Part shown: piece after piece, positions 1 through 9,180 of the stretch
Layout: each line of letters opens with the position of its first letter
Numbering within the stretch: position 1 is the first letter of the stretch
Assembly: GCA_963205275.1 (NCBI GenBank)
Contig: CAUJIH010000092.1
Coordinates: 1-41,191, forward strand
Direction of reading: 5' to 3'
DNA: 41,191 nucleotides
DNA from: Verrucomicrobiota bacterium
GTDB taxonomy: Bacteria; Verrucomicrobiota; Verrucomicrobiia; Verrucomicrobiales; DEV007
The notes under the pieces: model-generated
Seen by the model: only the letters and a program-made list of their open reading frames with translations
Told to the model about the DNA's origin: nothing
Database searches by the model: none
Position numbers and translations under genes: made by a program

Positions 1-996
1 CCCCTGCGCGGCAAATTCCGCTCGCATCCTGTCCGCCTGCTTCTTGAACTCCTGCTTATCACGGATGATTTTCTCGTGCAGTTCCCTGTCCATGTAGCGC
101 AAGAAAACGTGAGCCGACACACGCCGTCCCCACGTCTCGCGTTGCACAATCCCGAAATCCGCCTTCCCGAAAGCCGCCTTCATTCGCGCTTTCGCCTCCT
201 CCTTGGTCGGATCAAAATACCCATCCTTATCCCAAGCCACCTCCAGCTTGTGATAGCGCAATCCAGTTTTCGTATCCAGGAACACTTTGTTTGGCGAGTC
301 GTAAAATTGGATCGTCTCCATTCCTCCTGGCTTCGCCGCCGAAGGGAATGGCTTCAGCATCCTGCGTAGAGCCGCCTCCACGTCATCGACAGCGATCATC
401 ACGTCTACATCGTCCTCGCCCTCTCCGTGCTCATCCGGAGCGACAACTCCCGAGACTCCAGAGCCAACAGGGATGATAATCCCGTTATCTCCCGCCACAA
501 ATCGAGCCGCTGCGAACATATCGCCCCACACAGGGAGAGTTTCCGCCGGATAGATCGTCGCGATGGAAGGCGGCTGTGCTGCGCGGATCAGCGATGACTT
601 GTCGCCTTTTGCGATTTGCCACGCCACCCCGCTGTTTTGTTGGAGGAGGTGATAGAGACTTGCGGGCACCTCTATTTTATACGCCTGCGTGTAGAGTCCC
701 GTCTGTCTCGCTAGTTGTCGTCGCTTTCTCTCCGAGTTGAGCTTCCCGTCGGTAGCATGAAACTCCGACAGCATGAGCGGATCGATGCGGAATCGCTTCG
801 CTCTCATATCCTCGATCTTCGCCCCAGCCTGTTCCAGTCGCTTCAGGAGATCCTGTTGCGCCATCATGTCGATGGTCGTTCCAGTCAAGAGCAGGCTCGC
901 GGTGACAGTCGGTCCCTTCCCACGTTCCGTTGGGATGGTCGCGATGGCAGCTCTTACTTCGTCTGGAGTTACGTAATTTTTGGGGAGGACATCCAA
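1..996 (-). CDS. Unknown protein, 3' end outside window, start uncertain
   Basis: A minus-strand frame is open from just after an in-frame TGA at 1051-1053 to the window edge. It reads as coding, with a charged C-terminal part (DRELHEKIIRDKQEF near 47-91) and a region with GEDDVDVMIAVDDVEAAL around 360-420. I do not recognise the family. No in-frame ATG occurs before 867; TTG at 996 is the best upstream conventional start, and CTG at 1047 is possible. The first residues of the open frame are T-L-T-G-C-S, which looks like a lipobox, but no signal peptide precedes it in this frame, so the gene may be 5'-truncated or frameshifted. It follows kup on the same strand with essentially no gap and could be co-transcribed with it. 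Function unknown. Confidence 0.5.
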   Translation of the reverse strand, partial: MDVLPKNYVTPDEVRAAIATIPTERGKGPTVTASLLLTGTTIDMMAQQDLLKRLEQAGAKIEDMRAKRFRIDPLMLSEFHATDGKLNSERKRRQLARQTGLYTQAYKIEVPASLYHLLQQNSGVAWQIAKGDKSSLIRAAQPPSIATIYPAETLPVWGDMFAAARFVAGDNGIIIPVGSGVSGVVAPDEHGEGEDDVDVMIAVDDVEAALRRMLKPFPSAAKPGGMETIQFYDSPNKVFLDTKTGLRYHKLEVAWDKDGYFDPTKEEAKARMKAAFGKADFGIVQRETWGRRVSAHVFLRYMDRELHEKIIRDKQEFKKQADRMRAEFAAQG

Positions 997-1043
997 GTCA
1001 ACGTCGAAATTCGCTAGGTCGGGATTGAGGTGAGAGCACCCCG

Positions 1044-2933
1044 TCAGAGTTCAAGCTGAATTCCGATTTCGATCACCTGACGATGGGGTAGGTCGAAATA
1101 GCCTGTCGCAGGGCGGGACATGCGGGAGAGCGCGACAAATAGCCGTTTTTTCCATTTCGCCATTTTTCCAGGCCCACTTGTCAGCAAGACTTCGCGACTT
1201 TGGTAAAAACTGATTCCACCCGGTTTGATTTCCGTGCGATCTCGGAGAGCTGCGCAGAGATCCTTGAGCACGCTAGGATTCTCTGCGAAGCCGTATCGAA
1301 GTACGACTCGATAAAAATCCTCCATATATTCGCTGACCTCACTTCGCTTCGATTTCGATATGCGTGGTTCACCTGCAAAGGAGACGGTCAGTAAAACCAC
1401 GCGCTTGTGCAGCGATTTATTGTGTTTCAGATGGTGCAGGAGAGAGAGCGGCATTCCATCTGCCGAAGCCGACATGAAAACCGCTGTCCCAGGGACGCGG
1501 ATCACATGCCCCGCCTTGATATCGTTCACCAGATGCTTCACTGGCAGGCGTCCTTTTCGTGTCGCTTGGAATAGTATCGATCTGCCATCGGTCCAGATGC
1601 GCATCGTCAGCCACACTCCGATCGCAACGACCAACGGGAACCAAGCTCCCTGCAGCAGTTTCACGAGACTGCCGATGAAGAAGGCGTATTCAAAAAGGGC
1701 GAATAATCCCAGTGGCAGCAGAGTCTTCCACCAAGGCCAGTTCCAAACACGCCGGAGAACGAGTCCAAACAGGATGCTCGTCAGCAGCATTTCCATCGAA
1801 ACGGACAGCCCGTAGGCGGATGCCAGATTACTGGAGGTCTGGAATCCAAGCACCAGAGCCAGGCAGGCCGTCATCAGGATGAAATTTACCTGCGGCATAT
1901 AGATTTGACCACGGATTTCTGGGTTCGTGTGTATGATTCGGAGTCTCGGCAGGTATCCCAGATGCACGGCCTGCTGGGTCAGGGAGAAGACTCCAGTAAT
2001 CATCGCCTGCGATGCGATCACCGTGGCGATAGCTGCCAGGATCACGAGAGGAATGATGAGCGGTTCGGGGGCGAGATGAAAAAATGGGTTCTCGGCAGTC
2101 TCGGGATGCATCAATACGGAGGCTCCTTGGCCGAGATAGTTTAGCGTCAGAGCCGGATAAGCGAGAAAGAACCACGCTTTTCGCAATGGAGTGGCACCGA
2201 AGTGTCCAATGTCGGCATAGAGCGCCTCGCAGCCAGTCACAGCGAGTAGCACTGTCCCCATCACCACGATTCCGTGAAGCCCGTGTCCTAGGAGATAAGA
2301 CACACCCCAGTGAGGAGAAAGTGCCACGATGATGTGGGGATACTCGCTGAAGCGAAATAGTCCGAGAGAGCCAATCACGAGAAACCAGATCACCATGATA
2401 GGTCCGAACGCTCGTCCAATGCGAGATGTCCCATGTTTTTGCATTAAAAACAGAGCGATCAGAATTCCGGCGGAGATCGCCATCACCACGGATTGCGGAA
2501 TGTCCGCCCGGACCTGCTTCAGGCCTTCGATCGCTGACAAAACTGAGATCGCCGGTGTAATCATGCCGTCTCCGTAGAGCAATGAAGCCCCGAACAGCAG
2601 CACTGCGATGAGACGCGGAGACAGAGGATGAGATCGATCCTCTGATGCCTTGCCCGCCAATAGAGAGAGAAGGGCGAATGTGCCGCCTTCTCCTAGGGCT
2701 GTGGCTCGACAGAGAAAAGTGAGGTATTTTATCGACACCATCACTGTGAGCGACCAAAAGATCAGAGAGATCGGTCCGTAGATCATTTCCGGATGAGTGC
2801 CATCTCCCGGAAAATTCGAGTGTGCGAGACACTCCCGCAGCGCGTAGAGAGGACTCGTGCCGATGTCACCGAAGACCACCCCTAGCGCAATCAGCGCGAG
2901 GGGCCAGGGCGGAGAAGAAGGGGATTTCTGCAT
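1044..2933 (-). CDS. kup: Kup-type potassium uptake permease
   Basis: A 629-residue inner-membrane K+ transporter of the Kup/HAK/KT family, close to the ~622 residues of the E. coli protein. Family signatures are visible: the first membrane segment with GVVFGDIGTSPLYALRE at about 18-34, GEGGTFALLSLL near 80-92, and YGDGMITPAISVLSAIEGL near 120-138. About twelve hydrophobic segments are followed by a soluble C-terminal region ending in RQVIEIGIQLEL, a typical Kup ending. The ATG at 2933 starts directly before the first conserved membrane segment. Kup proteins import K+ probably with H+. It sits between an unknown gene downstream and an SLC13-type permease upstream with a 118-bp gap; I saw no riboswitch in that gap. 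Confidence 0.96.
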   Translation of the reverse strand: MQKSPSSPPWPLALIALGVVFGDIGTSPLYALRECLAHSNFPGDGTHPEMIYGPISLIFWSLTVMVSIKYLTFLCRATALGEGGTFALLSLLAGKASEDRSHPLSPRLIAVLLFGASLLYGDGMITPAISVLSAIEGLKQVRADIPQSVVMAISAGILIALFLMQKHGTSRIGRAFGPIMVIWFLVIGSLGLFRFSEYPHIIVALSPHWGVSYLLGHGLHGIVVMGTVLLAVTGCEALYADIGHFGATPLRKAWFFLAYPALTLNYLGQGASVLMHPETAENPFFHLAPEPLIIPLVILAAIATVIASQAMITGVFSLTQQAVHLGYLPRLRIIHTNPEIRGQIYMPQVNFILMTACLALVLGFQTSSNLASAYGLSVSMEMLLTSILFGLVLRRVWNWPWWKTLLPLGLFALFEYAFFIGSLVKLLQGAWFPLVVAIGVWLTMRIWTDGRSILFQATRKGRLPVKHLVNDIKAGHVIRVPGTAVFMSASADGMPLSLLHHLKHNKSLHKRVVLLTVSFAGEPRISKSKRSEVSEYMEDFYRVVLRYGFAENPSVLKDLCAALRDRTEIKPGGISFYQSREVLLTSGPGKMAKWKKRLFVALSRMSRPATGYFDLPHRQVIEIGIQLEL

Positions 2934-3051
2934 TCTCTTGATCTAAGATTGACAAGGGGGATTCTGGATCAATCTCGTCATTTGATCAATAGAATGAACA
3001 ATCAGAATTGCGATAGGCACGAATTCTTCAAATTGCGCTTCGATTACTGAA

Positions 3052-4815
3052 TTAGTGGAGAGGCCAGAGCACGGGAATGAGCGGAATCAGAATTACGGCC
3101 AGTATCAAGGTCAGTCCACCACCCACGCGAATGAAGTCGAAGAATCGATATCTCCCTGACCCATAGACGATGACACAGGACGGCTCCAAAGGTGCCATCA
3201 GAGAGAAGGATGCGGCGAGCATCACGGCGATCGCGAAAGATCTAGGATTAGCTCCCAATTCGGCGGCCGCTCCCAGAGCGACTGGTAACACGACTAGTGC
3301 AGCGGCTGCGTTCGACATTGGCTGAGTCAACAGGACGGTGAGAACGAAAAATCCAGCCATTACAGCCATATCTCCAAGCGGCCCCAGAGTATTCACCAGA
3401 ATCTCAGCGATCATCTTGGCCGTTCCGGTTTTATCCATCGCCGTGCCGAAGGCTGTCATCCCTCCGATTAATATCAGCAGCCGCCAGTCGATCACCTCTC
3501 GCACTTGGTCGCCTGGCAGTGCCCCCACCAGCACTACTCCGACGGCTGCGATGAGGAAGGCGACCGACAGTGGGAGCCAACCGACCGCTCCGACCAGTAT
3601 AGCAGAGAGAAAGAGCAAGATAGAGATGATCCCCTGCCGCCAGCGCAGCACCGGAGGCTCATATTCATCCAGCACGGCAAACCCAGCCGTACGTCGAAGT
3701 GCATTGAGTCGATCTGCATGACCCTGGACCAGTAATACGTCGCCGCGACGCAGTGTCATGCTGCCCATATCACGCAGATGAGAGTGTCCGTGACGACTGA
3801 TCGCCAGCACCATCAAATCGAACTTTCGCCGCAGCTCTGACTCGCGCAGAGTGAGGCCGGCGATGTCTGACTGCGGCAGAATCACTGCCTCCGCCACCAT
3901 GAGATCGCCGTGCCGACCACTGATTTCACCGGGTTCCAGAGAGGCACGGAATTCGAGACCTTCGATTTTATTGATTCGTAGAAGATCGGTCACTTTTCCC
4001 TGCACTAGCAGGAGATCACCAGACTCGATCAAGAGATCGGAAGCCGGGAGCAGATTGTGTCCATTGCGCTCGACGCGCACCAAGCGGAATCCCACCATAT
4101 TTAGATCCCAATCAAATGTGCTCTGGCCGATCAGTGGAGACTTGGGAGTCACGACGACCTCACAGAGATAGTCACGAATAGCCTCTGGGCTGATCGTAGT
4201 ATCTCCCGTTACATTCGGGAGCAGTCGATCTCCGAAGAGCATGAAATAAATGACCCCCACCACGATGACAATGCAGCCGACGAGAGTTGTCTCGAACATT
4301 CCGATCGGTTTCATCCCGAGGTTGGCGATGTATCCGCTCACCGCTACGTTGGTCGAGGTACCGATCAGTGTGCAGGTCCCCCCCATGATGGAGGCGAAGG
4401 CCAGCGGCATCAGAAGGCGAGACGGGCTGATCCCCGCCGATTGGGCGAGACTTGCCGCTGGAGAGACAAAAAGCGCCGTCACCGTCGTGTTATTCATGAA
4501 AGCGGAGAAGAAGGAAGTCACCCCCATCAGCAGGGCCGTGAGCTTCTTCGGCTTTGCGTTCGAGATTTGCATGAGAGTCGCCGCTCCCGCCTCCAGCAAA
4601 CCGCAACGTTGGAGCGCTGCTCCGATGACAAAAATTGAGCCGAGAATCACGATAATTTCACTGCTAAAGCCAGCGAAGGCTTCTTTCGGCGTCAGAATTC
4701 CCGTTGCCGTGAGTGCCGTCAATAGCAGGATGGTGATCACATCGACCGGAATCTTTTCCGTGATGAAAAGAAGGACGGCAGTAATCAGGAGGATGAAGAG
4801 AAAGGCGATCTCCAT
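3052..4815 (-). CDS. SLC13/DASS-family permease with two TrkA-C domains
   Basis: A polytopic membrane protein of about 587 residues when started at MEIAFLF (ATG at 4815); an in-frame ATG 12 codons upstream would add a polar, aromatic stretch unlike a membrane-protein start. The N-terminal transporter half carries the motif MNNTTVTALFVSPA and, later, GGTCTLIGTSTNVAVSG, matching SLC13/ArsB-type sodium or proton-coupled anion carriers. Two RCK_C (TrkA-C) ligand-binding domains follow (with GDLLLVQG and GDVLLVQG motifs), then the second membrane half with LTQPMSNAAAALVVLPVAL. This SLC13-TrkA-C-SLC13 layout is known in bacterial sulfate/dicarboxylate-type permeases of the YfbS/SAC1-like group. The substrate cannot be deduced; sulfate is plausible given the sulfatase in the window, but that is inference. 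Confidence 0.9.
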   Translation of the reverse strand: MEIAFLFILLITAVLLFITEKIPVDVITILLLTALTATGILTPKEAFAGFSSEIIVILGSIFVIGAALQRCGLLEAGAATLMQISNAKPKKLTALLMGVTSFFSAFMNNTTVTALFVSPAASLAQSAGISPSRLLMPLAFASIMGGTCTLIGTSTNVAVSGYIANLGMKPIGMFETTLVGCIVIVVGVIYFMLFGDRLLPNVTGDTTISPEAIRDYLCEVVVTPKSPLIGQSTFDWDLNMVGFRLVRVERNGHNLLPASDLLIESGDLLLVQGKVTDLLRINKIEGLEFRASLEPGEISGRHGDLMVAEAVILPQSDIAGLTLRESELRRKFDLMVLAISRHGHSHLRDMGSMTLRRGDVLLVQGHADRLNALRRTAGFAVLDEYEPPVLRWRQGIISILLFLSAILVGAVGWLPLSVAFLIAAVGVVLVGALPGDQVREVIDWRLLILIGGMTAFGTAMDKTGTAKMIAEILVNTLGPLGDMAVMAGFFVLTVLLTQPMSNAAAALVVLPVALGAAAELGANPRSFAIAVMLAASFSLMAPLEPSCVIVYGSGRYRFFDFIRVGGGLTLILAVILIPLIPVLWPLH

Positions 4816-4927
4816 AAGGGGATACGGGCGAAAAAAGAAACAGGAATTCACGCAAGGATGGGACCGAGAACTTAAAAAGGCAAGCTCGGTCTGTGTATTC
4901 CTCGAAAGCGTTCTCTCGAACTTAGAT

Positions 4928-5872
4928 TCAGCGATCCTGAGGTTGGATCCGAACGACGAGAGGGCGATGGTCGCTCGCTCGATCCCAGTTTTTCCAGTGA
5001 TAGATCGAGGAGTGTTTCATATCGATTTCGCGAGAGATTCCCTTGGAGTAGAGGACATAATCAAAGCGAGAGTACAGATCCGCATAGGTCCAGTGATGTG
5101 TCCATCGGAATCCGAAGCGATCCGTTAGTGTCAGTGCGGTGAGATAGCTCGGTGTTCCGAAAGCTCCTTGTAGCGTCTTGAGTGGGGCCTCGCTACGTAG
5201 CTCGTTGAAATCACCAGCTACGATCAGGTTGACATCTGGCGTGGCAGCGAAAATGCGGTCAATATGGGCACGAACTAGACGAGCTTCGTTGAGGCGAATG
5301 AGGGCTTCGTCTCCGCCGGGAACTGGACGTTTTGACTTCAAATGGAGTCCGATGTAGCGGAGGCGATAATGGGGGGTAACACTGATCGTCACGTCCAGAA
5401 TACCTCGTTGCAGCGGATAGCGAACCCCGTCACTTACATAAGTGTAGTCTCTGCGCGAATTGCTTTCCAGAATTGGAAATCGGGAGAGTAGAGCGATGTT
5501 TCGATTCCTTCCGGATGAATCCGCCACCAGTTCCGTGTGGGGCAGATCGATTCCCTGAGCAGCTAGGCGAGTTTGAAGATCTGCCAGAAACGAGGCATCG
5601 CCAATTTCCTCCACTCCAAGAATGTCCGGTCGGATCGCGGACAAGCCTTCGATGACGGCATCGACTTCTCCGGGTGGCTTTGGAGCATCTGGAACGACGA
5701 GGCCATTCACGCGGCGCTCCATCGAGAGATAATTTCTCAGATTGTAAGCAACTACTGTAAATGACTCAAGCGCATCATCTGATCCAGATGGTTCCGATGC
5801 TGGGAGCGAGAGAGTATCCGAGAAAAACAAAAAAGCCGCAAAGGAAACCCAAGCGGCCTTTTTTAAAGACAT
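4928..5872 (-). CDS. Secreted endonuclease/exonuclease/phosphatase-fold protein
   Basis: A 314-residue protein with a signal peptide (MSLKKAAWVSFAAFLFF, cleavage near ASE) and a DNase I/Mg-phosphatase (EEP) fold. Family motifs run in order: VVAYNLRNY, the metal-binding GVEEIGD, NIALLSRFP, LHLKSKR, VAGDFNEL, RFDYVLYS and the C-terminal SDHRPLVV catalytic His/Asp. Such proteins hydrolyse phosphodiesters or phosphomonoesters (nucleic acid, sphingomyelin, inositol phosphates); the substrate is not evident. Export suggests scavenging of phosphate or nucleotides. It lies 21 bp downstream of tatA on the same strand, and a terminator-like hairpin overlaps its first codons (5829-5864). The start is supported by the well-formed signal peptide. 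Confidence 0.88.
   Translation of the reverse strand: MSLKKAAWVSFAAFLFFSDTLSLPASEPSGSDDALESFTVVAYNLRNYLSMERRVNGLVVPDAPKPPGEVDAVIEGLSAIRPDILGVEEIGDASFLADLQTRLAAQGIDLPHTELVADSSGRNRNIALLSRFPILESNSRRDYTYVSDGVRYPLQRGILDVTISVTPHYRLRYIGLHLKSKRPVPGGDEALIRLNEARLVRAHIDRIFAATPDVNLIVAGDFNELRSEAPLKTLQGAFGTPSYLTALTLTDRFGFRWTHHWTYADLYSRFDYVLYSKGISREIDMKHSSIYHWKNWDRASDHRPLVVRIQPQDR
5829..5864 (-). terminator. Terminator-like hairpin inside the 5' end of the EEP gene
   Basis: On the minus strand a GCCGC arm (5853-5857), a 13-nt loop and a GCGGC arm (5835-5839) are followed by TTTTTTGTTTTT. A-rich sequence before the first arm can pair with part of the T run. This is the shape of an intrinsic terminator. It lies just after the tatA stop codon but inside codons 4-12 or so of the next gene's signal peptide, so it could end tatA transcripts or be opened by ribosomes starting on the downstream gene. 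Confidence 0.55.
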
Positions 5873-5893
5873 GTCTCGAACGCGAGTAAAAGG

Positions 5894-6142
5894 TCAGTCG
5901 TGATCAGAGTGACTCGATGATTTGGACTCCGCAGGTTTGTCCCAGTTCTTCTTGCCTTCATCTTCTCCAACTTGGATTTCACGCTCAAACTCCTGCTTCG
6001 CCTTCTTGAATTCGCCCATGCCTTTGCCGATGCCTCGCGCCAGTTCAGGAATTTTTTTCGCACCGAACAGAAGCAGCACCATCAAGAAGATGACGATCAT
6101 CTCCTGCATCCCCAAACCAAAACCAAGATAAAATCTTTCCAT
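5894..6142 (-). CDS. tatA: Twin-arginine translocase subunit TatA/E
   Basis: About 82 residues when started at [11 protein letters not shown] (ATG at 6142); an upstream in-frame ATG at 6175 would add a Pro/Arg-rich leader, less likely. It has the TatA layout: a short N-terminal membrane helix ([13 protein letters not shown]), the [16 protein letters not shown] hinge and amphipathic helix, and a charged tail ending in Ser/His/Asp. TatA forms the pore-like oligomer of the Tat pathway for folded proteins. No tatB or tatC is in the window. Upstream on the same strand is a metallophosphoesterase with its own Tat-type signal, and two other proteins here (15699 and 24538) also carry twin-arginine leaders. 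Confidence 0.95.
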   Translation of the reverse strand: MERFYLGFGLGMQEMIVIFLMVLLLFGAKKIPELARGIGKGMGEFKKAKQEFEREIQVGEDEGKKNWDKPAESKSSSHSDHD

Positions 6143-6259
6143 GTCGAAGGGTAAGCGAGGCCGGGGACGATGCAAAAAGTATTTTATTCGGACGATCTCC
6201 GCTTTCGCGTGGCGCGATTGCGGAGAATGAGGGTCGAGTCGAGATTTTCGATCTGAACC

Positions 6260-7141
6260 TCAAGCTTTCGTAAACTCACGCGACATCTGCTGTCGGTACC
6301 CGTGGAGACGCAGAGAGCTGTCCGGCAGCACCTCCAGCATGGCGTAGCTGTTATGCTCATCTCCGCTCCCCTCGATCATCGCGGCCAGGGTGCAATAAGG
6401 GATGCTTGCGATTTCCTGTAAATCGTTCTTGTGCGAATGCCCCTGAAAGACCGCCACGACTTTGCTAGAGGCTTCTAGGATCGCACGGATCTCAGGAGCG
6501 TTTCTCACTGCGTGAACCTTACTGGCGTCCAGTCGCTGATGCGTCAGCACTACCACGGGGCCGTCCGCTTTCGTCAGTTCGTCGCGAATCCACTGGGCCT
6601 CTTCTGCTGGGATAAAACTATCGCGCCAGTCGGAGTTTTTCCGTCCATAGGGGACTCCGTCGTGGCGGAAACAGGCGTCGAGCAGGAGAAAGGTGACTCC
6701 ATTGATCTGGAAGGCGCTGCGACAATCGGGCACCATCTTCGTATGCGAGACGAACTCATCTTTCGTTAGTGTGGCGACACAGTGATTCCCGAGGATATAA
6801 TGTCGAGGGACTTTGAGTTTCGCATAGTGCGATTCGATGGTGTCGAGCCATGCCGTTTCCCCTTCTACAGTTTCCGCCTGATCGATGAAGTCGCCGAGTT
6901 CCACTACGCAGTCAGGCAGTTCCTTGTTCATCAGCTCGACACATTCATCGAGCTTGGCGAGAGTCTCTCGGTAGTAACGATTAATTTTCGGCTCTTTGTC
7001 TCCGTAGTGTAGGTCAGTCAGGAGGCCGACGCGGACGAGGGGCTTGGCTGTCGGATCGGCAGCGAGGAGTTCTCGACTACCGAGAGCAGCGAAACAGAGG
7101 GTTCCCTGACGAAGGAGTGCACGGCGGGAGAGTGTTCTCAT
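6260..7141 (-). CDS. Tat-exported calcineurin-like metallophosphoesterase
   Basis: About 293 residues from the ATG at 7141; a further in-frame ATG at 7177 would add a His/Pro-rich leader. The N-terminus carries a twin-arginine signal (TLSRRALLRQG, then a hydrophobic stretch and ALGSRELLAADP). The dinuclear metallophosphoesterase motifs are present in order: LLTDLHYGD, VELGDFID, ILGNHC, VVLTHQRLD and GHSHKND. The family hydrolyses phosphomono- or diesters outside the cytoplasm; similar 'alkaline phosphatase-like' proteins are frequent in Planctomycetota and Verrucomicrobiota. The substrate is unknown. It is 117 bp upstream of tatA on the same strand, which may link the substrate and its exporter, and is divergent from the GH5 gene. 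Confidence 0.9.
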   Translation of the reverse strand: MRTLSRRALLRQGTLCFAALGSRELLAADPTAKPLVRVGLLTDLHYGDKEPKINRYYRETLAKLDECVELMNKELPDCVVELGDFIDQAETVEGETAWLDTIESHYAKLKVPRHYILGNHCVATLTKDEFVSHTKMVPDCRSAFQINGVTFLLLDACFRHDGVPYGRKNSDWRDSFIPAEEAQWIRDELTKADGPVVVLTHQRLDASKVHAVRNAPEIRAILEASSKVVAVFQGHSHKNDLQEIASIPYCTLAAMIEGSGDEHNSYAMLEVLPDSSLRLHGYRQQMSREFTKA

Positions 7142-7449
7142 GGGTGAGGGAGGTGACGGGTGGGGATGATGCAACATTGCTATGAAAATACTGGTGTCAA
7201 AAATCGCCAGTCTGCAAGAGGTGGATTCGCGCCACGAAAGGAACCACGGTGCACAGAGTGTCGTAATCTCGCTGCTCGATCACTGCTCAAACTGTGAAAA
7301 ATGCGAATCTCCACTTTTTAAGGTTGTGTATTGAGTGAATTATTGAAAGACTTTACCGAAATCAAAGTGAGAATTGTCGGCTGTTCCAAATTGAATTGAG
7401 AAACTCGTGTCTGTGGACAGCTTTTATTCATCAAAATTCGCAGAATTCT
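7142..7449. other. Divergent intergenic region, no clear element
   Basis: This 308-bp gap separates the minus-strand phosphoesterase from the plus-strand GH5 gene and must hold both promoters. It is AT-rich near 7310-7360. The best plus-strand promoter-like pair is TTGAGT at 7331 with TACCGA 17 bp later, which is a poor -10. No convincing hairpin or repeat was seen. Confidence 0.4.
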
Positions 7450-9027
7450 ATGAAGATCGCCCTTCATTCACGCTCGGTATTCAGTGCCATCGTTCTCTGC
7501 TTTCTCGGTAGCGTCTCAGCGGCTCCCACTCCCGGTGAGGTAGTTTTTTCCACTGACTTTGATTCTCCTGCGGAGAGAGAACTCTGGAAATTATCGAAGT
7601 CGGCGAGTTGGGTGGAGGAAAGCGGACGCGGAACTGTTCTGCGAGTCGATGTGAGTCCCGAGTCGATCAAGGAAGCTCATTCGACGATGTTACCCATCGA
7701 TCTCAGCGATTATCGAGGATGTAAGCTAATTTTTGAATGTCAGGTGAAAGCCGATGGGGTGACGAAGCCCAGTGCTTCTTATCTGGGAGCGAAGTTTATG
7801 CTGCACTACGACTCCGAGTCCGAAGGACCGCTCTGGACCAATGAGAGCAACGTGTATGGCACCTTCGACTGGCGACGATCCAGTTTCACCGTGCGCATCG
7901 CGCCAGATGCGAGAGACGCCCACCTGAGCCTGAGCCTTCAGGATTCGAGTGGAAAGGCGTATTTTGACTCGATCCGGGTCACCGTATTCAAGGTGCCGCA
8001 TCCTCGCCCGATTCCGATCCCCAACCCGCCGCCAGCGTTCAAAGGACATACTCTTTCCCGATTGCGAGGAGTGATGTCTCCCCATTCCTATTTTGAAGGA
8101 GATTTGAAGACTCTAGCCACGGAGTGGCGAGCCAATCTCATTCGTTGGCAAATCACCCGCCACTGGGGCCGGACGAATACGGATCGAGATCTGAAGGAAT
8201 ATGGACAGTGGATCGACGAGGAGCTGGCGGAGCTGGATCAGGCTCTGGAGGCCAGTCGGCGCTATGGAATTCTCGTGCTAATCGACTTACATACACCTCC
8301 CGGAGGCCGGTATGAAGATAAGAACATGGCGATTTTTCACGAGAAAAAATATCAGGATTACTGGGTGGCAGTTTGGGAGAAAATCGCTCGTCGCTACAAA
8401 GGCAATCCTGTCGTGTGGGGCTACGATCTGATCAATGAACCCATCCAGACAAGGCCGTCTCCGGATGGTGTGGCGGATTATTTGGCGGGGCAGAAACGTG
8501 TCGCCGATGCCATCCGTCTGATCGATCCAGACACTCCGATCATCGTGGAGGCAGCGGAATCGGATTCCGCGCGCGGCTATCGCGATTTGGAGCCGATCAA
8601 TGTGTCGAATGTGATCTATCAGGTTCATCTTTACACTCCTGGAGAATTCACTCATCAGGGTGTCCATGGAGAATGGAAACCTGTGAACTATCCGGGAAAG
8701 ATCGCCGGGAGGGAGTGGAACAAAGAGGAACTTCGCAAAGTGCTGGAGCCTGTCCGCGAATTCCAACGAGCCTACAATGTCCACATCTACGCAGGTGAGT
8801 TCAGCGCCGTACGATGGGCCCCTGGAGCCGTCGATTACCTGCGTGACTGCATCGAACTGTTCGAGGAATACGGATGGGACTGGAGCTACCATGCCTATCG
8901 GGAATGGGATGGCTGGAGCGTGGAGCATGGGCCGAATATAAAAGATCATCAGAAAGTCCTAGAACCAACGGATCGAAAGCAACTCTTGTTGAAGTGGTTC
9001 GCTAAGAACGAGAAACCTCGCTTTTGA
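7450..9027 (+). CDS. Secreted GH5-type glycoside hydrolase (cellulase family)
   Basis: 525 residues from the ATG at 7450, where a signal peptide begins (MKIALHSRSVFSAIVLCF, cleavage near VSAAP); the frame is open further upstream from 7396 but without signal-like sequence. Residues about 28-180 form a beta-rich carbohydrate-binding-like module (FSTDFDSPAERELW...). A TIM-barrel of the GH5 type follows: RGVMSPHSYF, ILVLIDLHTPPGG, the acid/base Glu in YDLINEP (about E330) and the likely nucleophile in YAGEFSAVRW (about E450), then WSYHAYREWDGWS. The family cuts beta-1,4-glucans, mannans or related glycans; the subfamily cannot be set by eye. It stands alone as a transcription unit before the fabL operon. 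Confidence 0.9.
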   Translation: MKIALHSRSVFSAIVLCFLGSVSAAPTPGEVVFSTDFDSPAERELWKLSKSASWVEESGRGTVLRVDVSPESIKEAHSTMLPIDLSDYRGCKLIFECQVKADGVTKPSASYLGAKFMLHYDSESEGPLWTNESNVYGTFDWRRSSFTVRIAPDARDAHLSLSLQDSSGKAYFDSIRVTVFKVPHPRPIPIPNPPPAFKGHTLSRLRGVMSPHSYFEGDLKTLATEWRANLIRWQITRHWGRTNTDRDLKEYGQWIDEELAELDQALEASRRYGILVLIDLHTPPGGRYEDKNMAIFHEKKYQDYWVAVWEKIARRYKGNPVVWGYDLINEPIQTRPSPDGVADYLAGQKRVADAIRLIDPDTPIIVEAAESDSARGYRDLEPINVSNVIYQVHLYTPGEFTHQGVHGEWKPVNYPGKIAGREWNKEELRKVLEPVREFQRAYNVHIYAGEFSAVRWAPGAVDYLRDCIELFEEYGWDWSYHAYREWDGWSVEHGPNIKDHQKVLEPTDRKQLLLKWFAKNEKPRF

Positions 9028-9180
9028 ACCGGGAATCTGACGGTGCTGCTTTGTGAAGGTTATCGTCTTGACGGACTGCGTCATCTCGTTATAAGTAGCG
9101 TGCGCGAGTCGATCCTCTGGATGGACTGCATGGAGGAATCGCATCTGAACCTGCTGTCGATGTTGATTCCTATTTGACTC

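Noticed and set aside
1828..2832. 334-codon minus-strand open frame inside kup
   Set aside because: Lies fully inside kup on the same strand in another frame, and has an Arg/Ser-rich shadow composition with no recognisable domain.
4250..5128. 292-codon plus-strand open frame
   Set aside because: Antisense to the SLC13 permease and the end of the EEP gene, both with clear family motifs; no motif in this frame.
8287..8949. 220-codon minus-strand open frame
   Set aside because: Antisense to the GH5 catalytic domain, which has all expected motifs.
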